Positions 49,306 through 63,600 of a stretch of DNA of 64,000 nucleotides are shown here, one piece after another (the first letter of the stretch is position 1; each line of letters opens with the position of its first letter). The notes under the pieces were generated by a model. It had not been told where the DNA came from and did not search any database. It was given only the letters and a program-made list of their open reading frames with translations. Origin of the DNA: Coffea arabica (lineage: Eukaryota; Streptophyta; Magnoliopsida; Gentianales; Rubiaceae). The stretch spans positions 1,426,001 to 1,490,000 of the forward strand of contig NC_092329.1 in the NCBI RefSeq assembly GCF_036785885.1. Reading direction: 5' to 3'. The position numbers and the translations under genes were made by a program.

Positions 49306-52300
49306 TTATGAAATTGACGTAGAGAGTGTCGAGGGAGTGGGAGATCTAAGAACTTGTTGCAGCAAGCGTGCTGCAAGGCGCTGAGTGATTCCACCAAATA
49401 CGCGACCCCCTAGGCTGCGAGCCTCAGGCTGTTGAAGCACCTGGTCACGTATGATGGTAGATTTAGCTTAACTAACATCCAGCATTTTCAATCTATACAC
49501 AGCAAAGAATATCAGAAGTTAAATTTTCATAACCATGTCATCTATGAAGTCTCCATTGTTGTATTGGCCTTTCTGCTGCTATTCTAGCAATACATATTAC
49601 ATGCGGACACGCCCGCGAACACATAGAAAATCAAACTTTTGGCAGAAACAGGTTGAGAGAGATGCCAATAAGGCATCAAATCACACAGTAGGAATAAAAA
49701 ATAATATACTTCTAAATCTTCAATCTTTGTATTGTCAGATCAAATGAGATGAAATGTACAACAGAATAATGTGTCTGGTTGGTTTAATTGCACAGGTTGC
49801 ATTAGCATTTGATTGTACAGGTTGAAACTATGAATTTACAGCATCTAATTAAGATTATTAAACGACACATACCTGAAGAAGCAATTCATCAGCACTTTTT
49901 ATTAGAATTATTTTACAAAAAACAAACACAGACGCGCGCACACATTCTTCTTGGCAAGATCCCAAATTAATTAAGATGAACAGAAACATTCAAAATATTC
50001 TTATGAAACTCACATCAATAATTTTGATCGCATAATTTTTCTTATCCTCAAATTCCTGGGACTAAAGTATGCAATTCACTAGTTCAGCGCACATGCCAAT
50101 CATCACAAACCATGTGCGAATAAAGTTCAATATGGAAAACCACCAAATACAAAGTATATGGTTTGTACCTGCAATATGGGTTGCAATAAAGCAGGGTCAA
50201 AATTCTCTGAGGATCGCAGAAGCTCCCATATCCGAAATACTTGTGCCCTAAGCTCCATCATGCTTTCCTGTTCCGCAATGCTTGTAATGAAAGGACCAGT
50301 CATATTACCATTTGCAATAACAGTCCTCATAAACGCAGGCATAGAGTTGTAAGACTCAAGCAAGGTGCCAAAAAAAATTGCTTCAGTAACACGGACGGCC
50401 TCTTTGACCACTAAGACCCTTAGTGGTTCACCATCTTGACCAAGCAAAAGTTTAAGGACAGGCTGTAATGCATCCTTTGCGGAAAAATCCCTATCTTTCT
50501 TCCCCTGGACAAGCAGGTTTTCAAGTCTATTCCACCTGAAGTAATTCACACACAACATCCTGTAACCGTGCCAGCAGAAGCAAGCAATAGTTTATCAACC
50601 AAAACCTAGTTCAAAAAAAAATACCTGAACCTCCCATCCTTGAAAAGCAGCTCTATAAGAGCATCTCTCAGATATGGGTTAGGATCTGTAAGAAGCCTTT
50701 TAGCAAAATATGGATACGAAGCAGCCAGCACTTTAAAATTAGGATCAGCATACAGGGCTAAACCTTCTAACACCGTAAGAGACCTCAAAATCAATGCGTA
50801 ATAAGCTGGAACTGCAAGCATATTAACCAGTCATAGCAACAATTCAGATGACAATGAATAATACAAGTTAGTTACAGAAAGTCCAACAGTCAGCATTGAT
50901 TTTCTGATCTTAAAAAAAAAAGGAGGAGGAGGAGGAGATCAATTGCATATGGTGAAGAGAATGCTTGCACAAAAGGAGAATGAAAATTCCAAAAGCAAAA
51001 CAGATAATGTCTTGGAACAGAACCAAAATAGTATCTCACCATTAAATGGAAACTGATACAAAACAGCACCCAGACCATCCACAATAGTTTTGAAGTTCAG
51101 TTCACTCACAGTCAAAGTGAGGGCATCATCAAAGAAGTTCCTCAGTGCTGGTACAATTGGAGAAACATCCACATCAGGTGCCAAAAAATCTAAAGCATAG
51201 TAATCACGGGCCATAGCTTCATAGTCTCGATTAACTAGGTGAACAACATGACCAATTATAGCAAGTCTGGCTTCCTCAGGAGTTTCACTCATCATTCCAA
51301 AATCAAGAAAAGCAAGCTTTCCCTCAGGTGTGGCCAAGAGATTTCCAGGATGAGGATCTGCATGGAAATATCCGTACTCAAGTAACTGTCGAAGACTGCA
51401 TTGGATGCCTGTGTTAACCAGATCCAAGACTTTTAGCCCTTGTCTCTCAATAGTATCTTGCTCGTTCAATTTAACACCTTCAATCCACTCCATTGTTAAA
51501 ACTTTGCCACTTGTGTAATCCCAGAAGATATCTGGCACAAGGACATCTTCTTTGTTAGCATACAACTTCCTAAACCTCCTTGCATTCTGCCCTTCCTGCA
51601 TATACCTGTCAAAATTAACATCAAACCCAGTAGTATGTCGTAATAGTTACTGCAAATAACAGCAAATCCAGCAGAACATAGTACAAGTTACAATACAAGC
51701 AAGGACGTCATAAGCATCTAATCTACGAAAAAAAGAGCCAAGAGATATGCTTCATTGGAAATTGCACAAAACAAATCATCAAACCTGGACATAGTTGAGC
51801 TCTTGATAAACTCTACGTGCAAATTCATCAATAAGAGCAATGGCATCACTAGTAATGATGTCAACATATTTATTTATGAGGAAACCTAATCCCCTTATCA
51901 GGTAAAAATCCAATCCTATTGCCTCTTCAATTGCAGGCCGTTGAACCTTCACAGCAACAAGCTGACCTGAGTACTTCAACTGAGCTTTGTAAACTTGACC
52001 GAGACTGGCTGCAGCAATAGGAGATGCGGATATTGCTGAGAAGATTGAATCTAGTGGACGCCCCAACTCTCTCTCAATACAAGAAAATGCTTCTATATCT
52101 GGAAATGTGGGCAAAGCATCCTACATAATCAGGAAAGCACAATGAGCATATTTCAGTAACTATACCTTCACACAAATCACAAAATGTTCCAATGACATCC
52201 TATTTATAAAGAAGTTCTTGCTACAAACTGAATCAGCTCATGTAGCTGTTTTCGAGAGCTAAAAGCTTGCCTGATGTGTTATCATTTGCTTTTGACATTT

Positions 52301-53185
52301 TCTTTTAAATTATACTAAGCCAAAGTAAGCTTTTCAAATAGCATTTTCAAGAAAAACTTTTTTTGAAAAGCTGAAGCAAACACGAACAAAGGAAATATCA
52401 ATTACGTGGAAGAAAACCCCGTCCCCCTCCCCAGCAGAAATACCTGCAACTCAGAGAGCTCTTCAAGATACTCCGGTGGACAAAGATCAGGTCTAGTGGA
52501 CAAGCCCTGGCCAATTTTAACAAAAGTAGGTCCCAATCTCGTGAATGTTTGTCTGAGCTCAACGGCCCGCAATCTTCTATTCCGGTTAGCCAGGCCGTTC
52601 AACTGATCGAGCCACAGGTTTATGGCAAATGAACCTAAACCCGTAAATATTTCAAGCGCCCTCCGTAATACCTAAATAAAGATAACGGGGAAAAGACGGC
52701 TTTCTGAGTTTTTCACTTACTTCTTTTCCGTCTTTATGCTTACCAATCAACCAAAAAGGAAAAAACAAGAGGCCAAACTGGGATATATCCTACCATTTTC
52801 CGCATGAAACCTATTTTACCTTGATGGGGCGAGAGCCATATTTCGTTGCGAGAAGAGCGGGGCTATAGACGGAAGCATTGGCGGCCCGGGCCATGGCCCT
52901 GGCTTCGGCTTGCATATCATCCGTTCGATCCCTGCAGGACAGAACGGAGATCTCCCCTGCTGTTACCGAACCATTAATTTGCAGCTCACTGTTTCTATTG
53001 GTGGTCGCATCTCTATCGATTACAGGAACCGTTGGTCGAGGCCTTGCCTCCACCAGTGCCACTCTTAGGGGTTTTGTTCTGAATTTTCTTCTCCTCCGCA
53101 CATAGGGCCTGGAGCTGGAAGGCAGAGCAAATGGATGGCCCAGTGAGGAAGCCATTGCAAGACTACTCATCTCTGTCACGCACAT
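49306..53185 (-). CDS. ABC1K3: ABC1K3-type atypical kinase of plastoglobules, complete
   Basis: Seven exons join in frame into 724 residues: 52820-53185, 52444-52671, 51785-52120, 51040-51595, 50625-50811, 50169-50535 and 49306-49440, all with GT/AG introns. The product closely matches Arabidopsis At1g79600 (ABC1K3, about 711 residues). The first about 80 residues are rich in S, R and A, as a chloroplast transit peptide. Diagnostic ABC1 features are FVKIGQGLSTRPDLCPPEY (the KxGQ motif), the alanine-rich loop AAASLGQVYKA, the VAVKVQRP lysine, HADPHPGN as catalytic loop, and DFGMM as metal-binding motif. In Arabidopsis, ABC1K3 acts with ABC1K1 on plastoglobules in tocopherol and plastoquinone metabolism and in light-stress tolerance. 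The first of two nearby ATGs (53185) was chosen; ATG at 53170 (MSSLAMASS) is possible. No defect was seen. The gene starts about 2 kb from the telomere array. Confidence 0.95.
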
Positions 53186-53242
53186 ATCCTCCAGTTGAAG
53201 ACGAAGGCAAATGAACCGACGAATGGATGATTCACTTTTAGG

Positions 53243-54350
53243 ATAATTTCAGAAACCCCACCTTAGGTTTTTGACAGTTTCACTTGGTACTCTCAAATTT
53301 AAGAAAATCTAATTTGCCTCCCTTAATTTAAGCTTTATGTATCATTTACAATCCATTTTAAAATATAATATTAAAATATTCATTGTAGATATAATCTCAT
53401 TCCAAATTTGCCCTTTTATTATCTTACTTTTTCTTACAAAAAATGTGAATATATTAATAACAAATGAAAAAACAAAAATAAAAACACTCTATTAATAATA
53501 AAATAAAAATAATAACTAAAATAAAAAATAAACTAAACAAACACTCTATTAATAACAAAATAGAGAGTGTTTTTAAATACCAATAGTTAATATCTCAAAG
53601 TTCATTTGAAATTTTTGCAACTTACAAAGATAATATTCTTTTTACTGCATAGGGTTTTGAGTTAATATAAGAAGTTTTATAAACATTTACATTGTTTAAA
53701 TTTTTAAATTTTTTTGGTCCAAATCGATGGCTTCAAAATTAAAAAGATACGATAGGCTAAAAATCATATATAAATTTGTTCATATTATTTTTGAACTGGC
53801 GCAAAAAGATATTATCATAGTTGTAAATTATTGGAAGTTGTCTGTTAAAGTATTGTAAATTATTCATAATTTTGAGTAACTTCTTGACTAAACCAATGAC
53901 GTAAAAACTACTAAAGAGTTTTCCAATTTTGTTATCAACTTTTAAATTTTCATTAAAGAACTATATTAATCAATTTATAAAAATTAAGAGATAAATTTGG
54001 TGTGCTATAACAATTAAGAAATTAAAAAAAAAAGTAAATTTGAAATGAAATTCCGTGTGTTTGGATTGCATAGTTTTGAAATAAAATAATTTACTTCATA
54101 AATTTCAATCACATTTTTATTTCACATATTTCACATCATAAAAAGTGCTACAATAATTAACTCAAATAAATCATCCAAATAAACTCTTATCCAAACAAAC
54201 TATGAACACTCTCCAAAATTTTTAATGTTATATTTTGAAATGGAATTCAAATGATGCAAAAAAATTTAAAATAAGGGAGGTAGGTGAAATTTTTTAAATT
54301 GAAAAGTGCCAAGTGTAAATGTAGAAATCTCTTGAGGTTTCTGAAATTAT
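53243..54350. mobile_element. Terminal-inverted-repeat element upstream of ABC1K3
   Basis: The left end (ATAATTTCAGAAACCCCA) and the reverse complement of the right end (ATAATTTCAGAAACCTCA) start inverted repeats that remain alignable for over 100 bp, including CTCCCTTAATTT/CTCCCTTATTTT. The 0.9-kb interior is AT-rich, with no transposase. Long inverted ends suggest a Mutator-like or similar non-autonomous DNA transposon. No target duplication is clear. It begins only 58 bp upstream of the ABC1K3 ATG, so it must include or displace part of that promoter or 5' UTR. Confidence 0.75.
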
Positions 54351-54678
54351 TTGTCACCCAACTGGGGACCATAATATTTAGGTTTTAATTCCTCAATACC
54401 CCCTGACAGTGGGGGACACTTTTACTTTGTCCCCTCAAATTTAAATGACAGGCACTTTGCCTACAAGCACAATATATTCCAGGCCGAAGATGCCTTACAT
54501 GAAACTGAAATATCCCCGGATAGGGATGGTTCGACGAGGCACAGAGTTATGACAGCCAGGTAATTCTTGAAAATATATCTCAACTTCAACTACATATGAA
54601 AACACTAAAACGGCGACAAGAGAGCTACAACAGGAGAAGGGGGGAACAGTAAGACACAATTATTCTTTATGAATTAAC
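54351..54678. other. 3' flank of PXN
   Basis: About 330 bp between the TIR element and the PXN stop codon. It should contain the PXN 3' UTR, but no clear poly-A signal could be chosen. No gene is seen. Confidence 0.5.
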
Positions 54679-57600
54679 TCATTGCACCATATTTGCCATG
54701 ATTTTATGTCTTCTACTAATCAATACTGTGTAAGCCTTAACAAGCTCCTCCTTCACCATGAATAAGACAGAGGCTGCAATGACGCTCTGCACAATCTTCG
54801 TGCTCATCCCCTTGTAGAAGCTGCACACTCCTTCATGACGAATCATCTTCAAAATGGCATCAACCGTACCTAATACACGTAAAAAACTAAATCACTACCT
54901 ACGACCCATTATAAAACCTCTTCCTTTTAATTTCTTTTTACATACATATTCCCAAAGAAATGTTAGGATCAATGGTTACGTCAGACAACTCATCAATGCA
55001 AACAATTCTATTTCAGATTGTCGATCTTCTGGCAAAAATATCGGGGATCTCTACAGCACGTACCAATAAACAAGCTTACATTGAACTGGAACTAGACCAA
55101 TCTTGGACCTAATTGTTGAGACCAGTTTGACATGTGCCAAGAATATTAGCCATGATTAAACTTCTCTCTTTGACGCTGGCCAACTCAATATATGTCGGAA
55201 CAAATATTTTTGGTATAGTAATAAACTAAAACTGCTACAGTAGAAAAAAACTTGACATCTTGCCCAGCAGCCATTTGTATGAAACATAAACTCATGTTAG
55301 TTCCAATTTTACAGTTTGCAACAGCAGCAAGATCCAAAGCGACACCATTAAATGTCCTTTATATAAAATGCTTGAGCTCTATGTAATAAGCTAAAGGCAA
55401 TTGCCTTTTGGGTATGGTTGTGGAATAACCTTACTTTTCGGGTGTGTGTGTGATTAATATTTGTTGAAATCTATGTAATAAGCTAAAGACATTAAAGCAT
55501 ACTAAGCCAATAAGAGAACAAGTGGTGGACCCTCAAAACAACCAAACCAATTATGTGGTTGAACAAATTGGGATGACTAACCTGTATATCTTTGTGAGAT
55601 ATTACCCCCTATTTCCTGTTTCGCTTGAAGCCTAGACTGCACATCATCCGAGAAAATGTAAGTACCACGTTCAAGAACAAGAAATTCATTACCAATAGTT
55701 AGATCTGTTCGAGAAAGAAAATAATAATGTTCAATGTCCCATTTTTTGCATAAAAGGAAATAATCCAAACAGCAACAGTAGTGTATCAATGAATCATTTC
55801 ATATCAAGCAATTCTATGCGAAAAAAGGCTGCATAAGGACTTAAGGGCCCCTTTTTAGTCCATCCTCTAGGACAAGAGTTAAGAATAATTTGTGTATAAG
55901 GTCTCAAGCGTCACTGCTATGAAATTTAGGAAGACTATTTGAAGTTTATTGCATGTAAAAATTTCCTCCTGCTTCAAATTGTTGTGGATTGGATTCAGAA
56001 TTAATCTTTGTCCTAATAAGTGGGACAGCAAAACTTTCTCAGTTCAGAGGACAATTCAATGCAATGTTTGATATATTAAGCAAGATAATCATAATGCAGA
56101 GGACAAGCCATAAAGAGTAGCACTGCTGAACTACATTTCATAGTTATAGTGATGACTTGCCAAAAGAGACTTTGGTAAAGTACATAACAGTGCAGGTAAC
56201 CACATGTAAGTTAGGCACTGGATGTTCCCAAAGTGGGTCCTATTGAGTTGGGTGGATCAGTGCTAAATTTATCCAATGACCTTGGCACTACAACATTTCC
56301 AACATGGATACCATGGAATTGGGTGGATTCAGTTATTTGCAAGGGTGCATATACATGTGAGGCAGCTTGGAGCAGCCACTTCCAAAATTTGAGAAACTTC
56401 CCTATTCCCTAGTTGAAACAAAAGAATTTCAATGTCCTCGTCAAAATTGAATTTGTCCCCCCAAAGTACTCACAAGATATACGACTTACCCGATACATGC
56501 AAGAGTGCATATATGTTTAGAGGTTTTGCCCTCTCAAGTTCCAATTCCTTTGTCTACACCTGCTAGCTGGTTTCCTAACGTCCTTTCAGGGTCTATCCGG
56601 AAAGAAGAGTTCTTGTGAGTTTTTGTTAATATCAGCAGTTGTGCGCATTTCAAGAATCTTATTTTAGCCAGTTTATACCAAAAACCTCACACAAATTAGC
56701 CATCTCCTGCTTTACTTGATTTGGCTAGGCTGAAGGATACAACATTATTCCACGACCATACATTGTGGAGTGCATTACCAACAAATTAACTACAAGGGCA
56801 ATAGAGATTGTTGGGTTACTTTAACTAAGCCTGCCTTTTGAACCCTGTGCATTAAAACATTCGGAGGCTGATAGTATAAACATATGAAAAAACTTGACTA
56901 TAGAAGTCTACAAGCTCATCAATTGAACAGGTAGAGGGAAGAATAGAATACGACTTCATTGCACTAGATTTGATTCTGTGAGTCAATGTTATTATGTTAA
57001 AATTTCATATTCGAGAGATGATAAGATTTTATACATGAATTCTATTGAACATGCAAGTCAAAGCTTGAGAACAGAGCTTAATGTTTTCGTAAGCCAAAAA
57101 GACTCTACACCAAGCTTAGTGTGACTGTAAAAAAATTCATATAATGCTAAAGGTACCCAGCAGTGATTAATATAATAAACCATCATACACAAATTTTGGA
57201 ATAGGAAAAAAAAACAAAAAAAGATTATCAAGTGTAAAAAAATTCTTCCACTGTCATTTAATTTTCAGATAGTTATTACTAAAATAAACCTCAAATACAA
57301 CAAAAAGTTCATAAACAGGCCTGCAATTCAACATGAAAAAACAAATATAATAATTTCATATTGCAGAGCAACGAACAGAAAGAAGATGATTTCACCTTCA
57401 CAACTAACAAGGGGTAGGTTGAGACAGTTGCTCCTAGCTTTGCCAAGGCTCCTAATAGGAAAGCCTATGCACGAGAAAGTATACAAAACTTAAGTATTAC
57501 AAACATCACTTTTTACAATAGCCTGACCAGCACACCATTCAACAGGCAAAGGACGGAGTACAACGTGTCTATTGAAAAGTGACAAATATTTCAAACTAAG

Positions 57601-60600
57601 GGCTGAACGTGCCTTCAGATTTGTCAGCAAGATGTACACAGATTTTCCAAAGAAAAATGCTGATGTGAAAGTCCAAAAAGAATTAGAAGGTGCATAACTA
57701 TTTCGGCAAATCTAACATGGCAATATGGATACCTCCAAAGCGGTGACACTTTTTACTGCTTTCTTGTTTGTACCACGTGTAGCCCTCAGATGCTTTAATG
57801 AAGTTTCATAAATCATGAACTGGATGGATGGATTGCAAACCTATAACATCAAATCACCATTTTCAATAAAAAGCAATGAACATCCTACAAGTATGGATTA
57901 TTTGGAAGCAGAATCTTACCATGATAAGTGTTGGAATGATGCCTTTCCAGAAACCTCTAAGTCCAGACTCACCATAAACTTCACATGCCTGCTAATCATG
58001 TAGTGTGTATATAACCACAGGCAAAATATTCTGACTTTTTTTTTGGAGATGGGTAGGGGTAAGTGGAAAGATTACAATAAAGAGTAGAAAATAATGGGAG
58101 GTTTAGGCATCAAATAAAAAAAATACTCTAGGAACCTTATCTCATGGAAATCCAGTGCTATTAGCCATTTTCTATGTTCAAGAATTTAGAGAAGACAATA
58201 GAAAGGTCTAAAAGAAAACACAAAAATAACATTTGTAGGCATTTATCAATGGATGGGCAACAGTACAATTCCCACGATCATAAAGTTCACCGGTAAATTG
58301 TAAAGAAAGAGAACTTTCTGCCACATGTTTATCACCATGGTTAGTGTGCATAACTGTTACAGAATTAGGAAAAAGGAAAATGTCTTGATTGATGAAGTTG
58401 TCAAAATTTGATCCATTCAAAATACTTCTTTCCTGGATTGATTAAAAGCTCACCAACTATCAGTTCAAGAATCATGCAATAGATGCTAGCATTCAGGCAC
58501 TAAGAATGCACTCTGAAACATATTTCATCAGTCACATACAAGAATCAACCCATTGACAAGCAAATATGAACTAATCAATTAGCTACCATTTTGCACCAAA
58601 CTAAAGCATAACACAGATGATCATAAAGCCTAGTAACCAAGAACTTAAATTTTTCTTTTTGAGGATGAAAATTCAATTTAAGCATCACGCAATTATTTAT
58701 GGCATGAAAATAATTGGCTAACCAATAGGTATTGTGTTTACAGAAGAATAGAGAACAACAAGAAAAGCAGAGGCACACAGATGATGCAGACAACACACTT
58801 ACCAACATTTGAATATAAAAGTAAAACGTATGTCATTGTAAGTACATAATGGTGAATAAGACAAACCGCATCGAATGCTCCATAGGGTTGAGGCTTGATA
58901 GATTCCAGTTCAACCAATTTCTCTTGCAAAGCACCCATAAATGTGTTTTCATAATCTTCTCTTAACAACTCTTCCCTTTTAGCCTCCATAATTTTTCTTT
59001 CAGCTTGGGTGTGTGTCTGTGGAAGCATGAAAAAGAAATTGCATTCAAATATGATATGCACAGTCAAATATTCGTCTCACAACACAGCCTATTTGTCACT
59101 TAAGATTTGACAATACGAGCTGTGAAGAAACAAGCACTCATCCCTTTTGTGTAACAAGAGATCTGCAATTTTTCACTTTCATCTACAAAACCTCACATCC
59201 TAGACCCAGGCATTCATAAACCATGACTTTTCCCTTTACAACTTTTCCCTTGTCAGCCCAAGTTTCTAGCACCAGTTTTATATCACATTCATGGCTAGAA
59301 AACACAAAACTTTCATATGGATTTCAATGCAAAAGAAAAAAGATGCATCTAAACAAACATTAAAGTTTCCCTCCCTACCTCCATTGAGGGACAAGGGAAA
59401 AATAATAATAAAAAAAGGTTGCAACATCTAATGAGCCCTTAACGAGCAACTCAGCAACTGTACTTGAACAAGCATTTAAGACATTCTAAACATAGTTCCC
59501 CTCAAAAAATCATCGTTATTCCATAGATAAAAATATTTAATGCACATCAATTTTGGAATGTCTACACTAGTAACATAGATTGAGGTGCAACTAAGATCAA
59601 GTTGTTAATTACATTTATTCTAACACATCTCCCACCTAAGAGTTTTCAAAAACAATAAAATATTTAATCACAGCAGAAGGAACATGTGTACCTGCATCCG
59701 CGTCACAAGAACCCAAATTGGATTTGTCAGCAATACATTCAAAGACCTAAATTGTGAGACCCTTTTAATGAGATACTAGCATGAGAAGAATCACTAGGAC
59801 TGAGACAGAAGAGTAAAAAATTATTTTCTCTTATATTCACTGTCATGGGTAAAGCAAACAAGAACAAGTGCTAAACAAAACTTTAAAAATTAACCCTAAC
59901 TATCTTCGCATATAGTTATTCGAAGAAACCATATCATTAAGTAGCAAATCAATTTCATTAAATACCCGGCAAGAGCTGCAACAACAAGCCATGAAAACAT
60001 GCCAACAGAACCATCTCCCTGACCTTTTCTCATATTTTTAGCTGCAATGGCCTCAGCCTTATTTTTGAAAACCTGGTAAAAATAGTAATAAACACCCTGG
60101 CAGCACAGCAAGGAGATCACATAGAGTAAAATTTCCCAAATTGATATATGACACTGAATACAGGTTAATACAATGTAAGCAAGTGTTAGACAAGCATAAT
60201 CTCAAGCTTAAATCGAAATTTAGCAATGTCAGGGTTTTCATATCAATCAAACGATGTATTTTACTAATTGTTCCAAATTTAATCTACAATGACATATCAC
60301 AAAATGATGTTTGGTCCATTCATCTTGCAAGAAACAAATTGAGCTTGCAACGATGTAATTACTACATGTCAGGAAAGCAAGATGCACTGAGAGCACAAAT
60401 AACCACAAACAACAAATTAACAATGCCATGAGACTTTTTTATTTGTTTAACCACAACAATTGCCAGTGATAGAGTGTGGTTCAAAAGGAGAGCAGGGTCA
60501 TTGTGGATTTATGAGTGGAAGGTAGCTAATTTGATAATCTATGACTACCCAAAAAAAAAAAATTTGTGTTAAGGGCATTTCAGCTAAACCAGAAAGTGAC

Positions 60601-63600
60601 CCTACACCACAATGTTCCTTAGTCATATGGGAGTAACCCGAAGCCCAGGGATGAACGAAGTATCCCGAGGGCCCCGTAGCACCAAAGGCGCGAGGGGGAC
60701 AGCCTGCCCTGTGGGCGTCCTACCCCTGCCTTCTAGAGCTATAGGTAACTCAAATGGAGATATGAAACATTGAATGTAGAGAAGTGTTTTCTACGAAATA
60801 GAAAACTACCATACCATACACGTGCACACACGTACTCTAGTGCCCAAAAAAGAATCTTACTAACGCACAAATGCTCAGTTATAGCGGCTAAAGAAGCTGA
60901 AGCTGTTAGAGCTAAGCATTGCTGGATATAGGTGTCCCCAACCAAGCTAGAGTTAAGAGTTCGGGAAGGCGAGCGAAGCAAGGGGGCAGTGTAGCGATTC
61001 TTACTTTATATGCTATAATGCCTTACTCTATTAACAAAAAGAAGACATCGATCTCACTAGAACAAAACGCGAGTCTGAAGACCCACTTGTTAGATTATAC
61101 CTCAAGGGGTCTCATATCAAGAATTCCTTTCTATACGCATTTCTTTCCAGCTAAATTTTTATTTAACTAAAGATCCAAGTTCCATGGGTATAGTGATCCA
61201 ACTTTAAATGCAAACTGTAAGCTAAAAAAAGAGCTCTATTTTTATCGGGTGGGTAGAAGTTTGATATGGAATATCAAACTTCGAGTTACCTGTAGCTCTA
61301 GAAGGATATTGGGAACGAGGGTCACCCCCCATATGAAATATGGGAGTAACCCGAAGCCAAGGGATGTATGAAGTATCCAGAGGGCCCTGTAGCACTGAAG
61401 GCGCGAATGCTTAGGGCGTATTCGAAAGAATACATCTATGACTAGAGGATTAGGTATAGGAAGAATAGATCTATGCTTCGAACTGCTTTACAGCTAAAGT
61501 AGTCTTTCCTCACCAGCAGTTACGAGACTGTCACTCTTTCTGGAAGCTATCTTGCAAAAGAGTAGTAGGAAGGAGAGTTCGAAAGCCCACAGAAAAGGCC
61601 CGCTTCTCCAGCGCCTTATTCCCTCAACCCTGAAGCAGATTCAATACCAGGGGATATTCCGACATCGACAAGAATTTCAATTATTAATAATATAAATAGA
61701 AAAATCGTAGTATAGTTGCAGACAAGAAAGTTGCTGCGGCAAGAAAGAAGAGTTTAGTTGAATGAATGTAGTTGAAGAAAGGAAAGCTTTCCCTGCTCTA
61801 AATACCTACTTGGTTCTAATTGCAAAGCTTCTCATGGCTTTCTTTTTCAATAGGGACCGGGAAGGGCCTAGCCCAATTGAGGGAGAATGAGCTATGTATA
61901 TGTGCTTTTGGAGTTGCAGTTCCTGTCCTTCTTCCTTCTTTTATTGGACCATAAAAACAGAGCCTTGTTGGCAAACTACAATCACCTTGGATGGTCTGCC
62001 TCTAATGCTTTTCCTGCCATCTATACCTTTTATTGCTTTGCTCCTGCAACCGGCATCTGATTGAAGCTCTCAAGCCAGTGTACAATGAGAATTGGATTAA
62101 GCTTCGTATTTGGCTGGAGTTCAGTCTTTCTGGAGATTGTTTTGAGAATGAAAAGTACAAATAAATGCTGTGAGGCATGGTTTGCTTACCCTACAAGGAA
62201 GCCCTGTAATGCTTAGGTCAAAAACTAACCTGATGGATATGCATATTACTTAACCGAAACCGGATTGGGAGAGAGAAATTCACTACTATGTTCCATCAGT
62301 TTCTCCTTAAGATACGAGATTTGCATTACATTAAGGAGGAGACAGAAGTCCTAGTTAGCATCCAACCCAAGACGAATGACTGATTCCTTTTTCTCTGATC
62401 TTTCATGTCTTACTCTTTAATTCTGTACCATTATTTTTCGTGTAGAGCAGTTCTTGGAGTTGCTTGGAGCTGTAAATATATTATCCAGTAAATAGATTCA
62501 GCGTGATGAGGGGTACTTTCGGCGGTTCTTTAAAGTGCACCCACCTGCAAAACATTGGTCTTTGGTTGTCAAATGATCCAAACCTTCACTTGGTCGCTGG
62601 AAACTAAACACGGATGCTTCTGTTTCAAGCACAAGATGCTCAGGCGGTGGTTTGCTTTGCGATCATGAAGGCCGGTTGGTCTTTGCATTCTATAAAGAAT
62701 TTTAAAGGGAAGTTTTAGTGTTATTAAAAGAAATATACTTTTCAAAATACCAATCATGTGATATATTTTCAATGGCGATTTGATCCTACTGAGTTAACTA
62801 CCACACCCAATTGTTCATTTCAAAGGCATAGCAATAGATGTTCTAGCATATAGCAAGGCTACAAGGGCAACCATGCCAGAATAAAGAACCACTATAAGGA
62901 TAAAACAATGTCTTAATCGAATGATATGAAAGGGAAAATCTCTAATAATGGTAACAGAAATTTTGCAAGCTATATAGAGGGCATATCTTTTGCTTGAACA
63001 ATTTGTTTAATTTCACCAGACCCTTACAATAGCCATTATTGTAAATTCAGCACAAGGATACACCCTCTTATGAATTTTGAACAACCATCACCCCTAAAAT
63101 AAAATAAACGATAAGATCTCACGAAAGTTTTTAGATTACTTTGTCGAACAACAGGGCTACAGGGCTACAATGATCGCTTTCGCCATCGATGATTGTACTT
63201 TCATCTAGAGAGTATAAACATTGACATCCTACCAAATTATCCGTACTTAATCGGGCTTCAACTAAGAAAAAAGAAGATTAATATGAATTGGGTTGAACCA
63301 CAGTATTTTGCTAGTTGAGCAAAGAAACCATTTTATGGCAGAGAAATCACCTGCGAGGCAGCAGTTCCGAGTAGAGAAGGCATGAGGCCACTGTAAAGTC
63401 CTCCCAGACCTTCGCTTCTAATAACCTGACAATCGGAATTTGCAGGATCCAGTGAGAGACGATTATCTCAAAAGTTTGCTAGAAAAATTCGGCCCAAGTC
63501 TGAAGTGGGAGTTGTTTAAGAAAACCAACCTCAAACATGTGCAGTAGAGTACCACCTGCAACAGGAGGGGGTTGATGGGGAACAAGTAAATTGGCATCCT

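Noticed and set aside
54854..62772. Various small frames within PXN introns
   Set aside because: They are not conserved, and the spliced PXN model explains the coding signal. Only the RNase H fragment showed family motifs.
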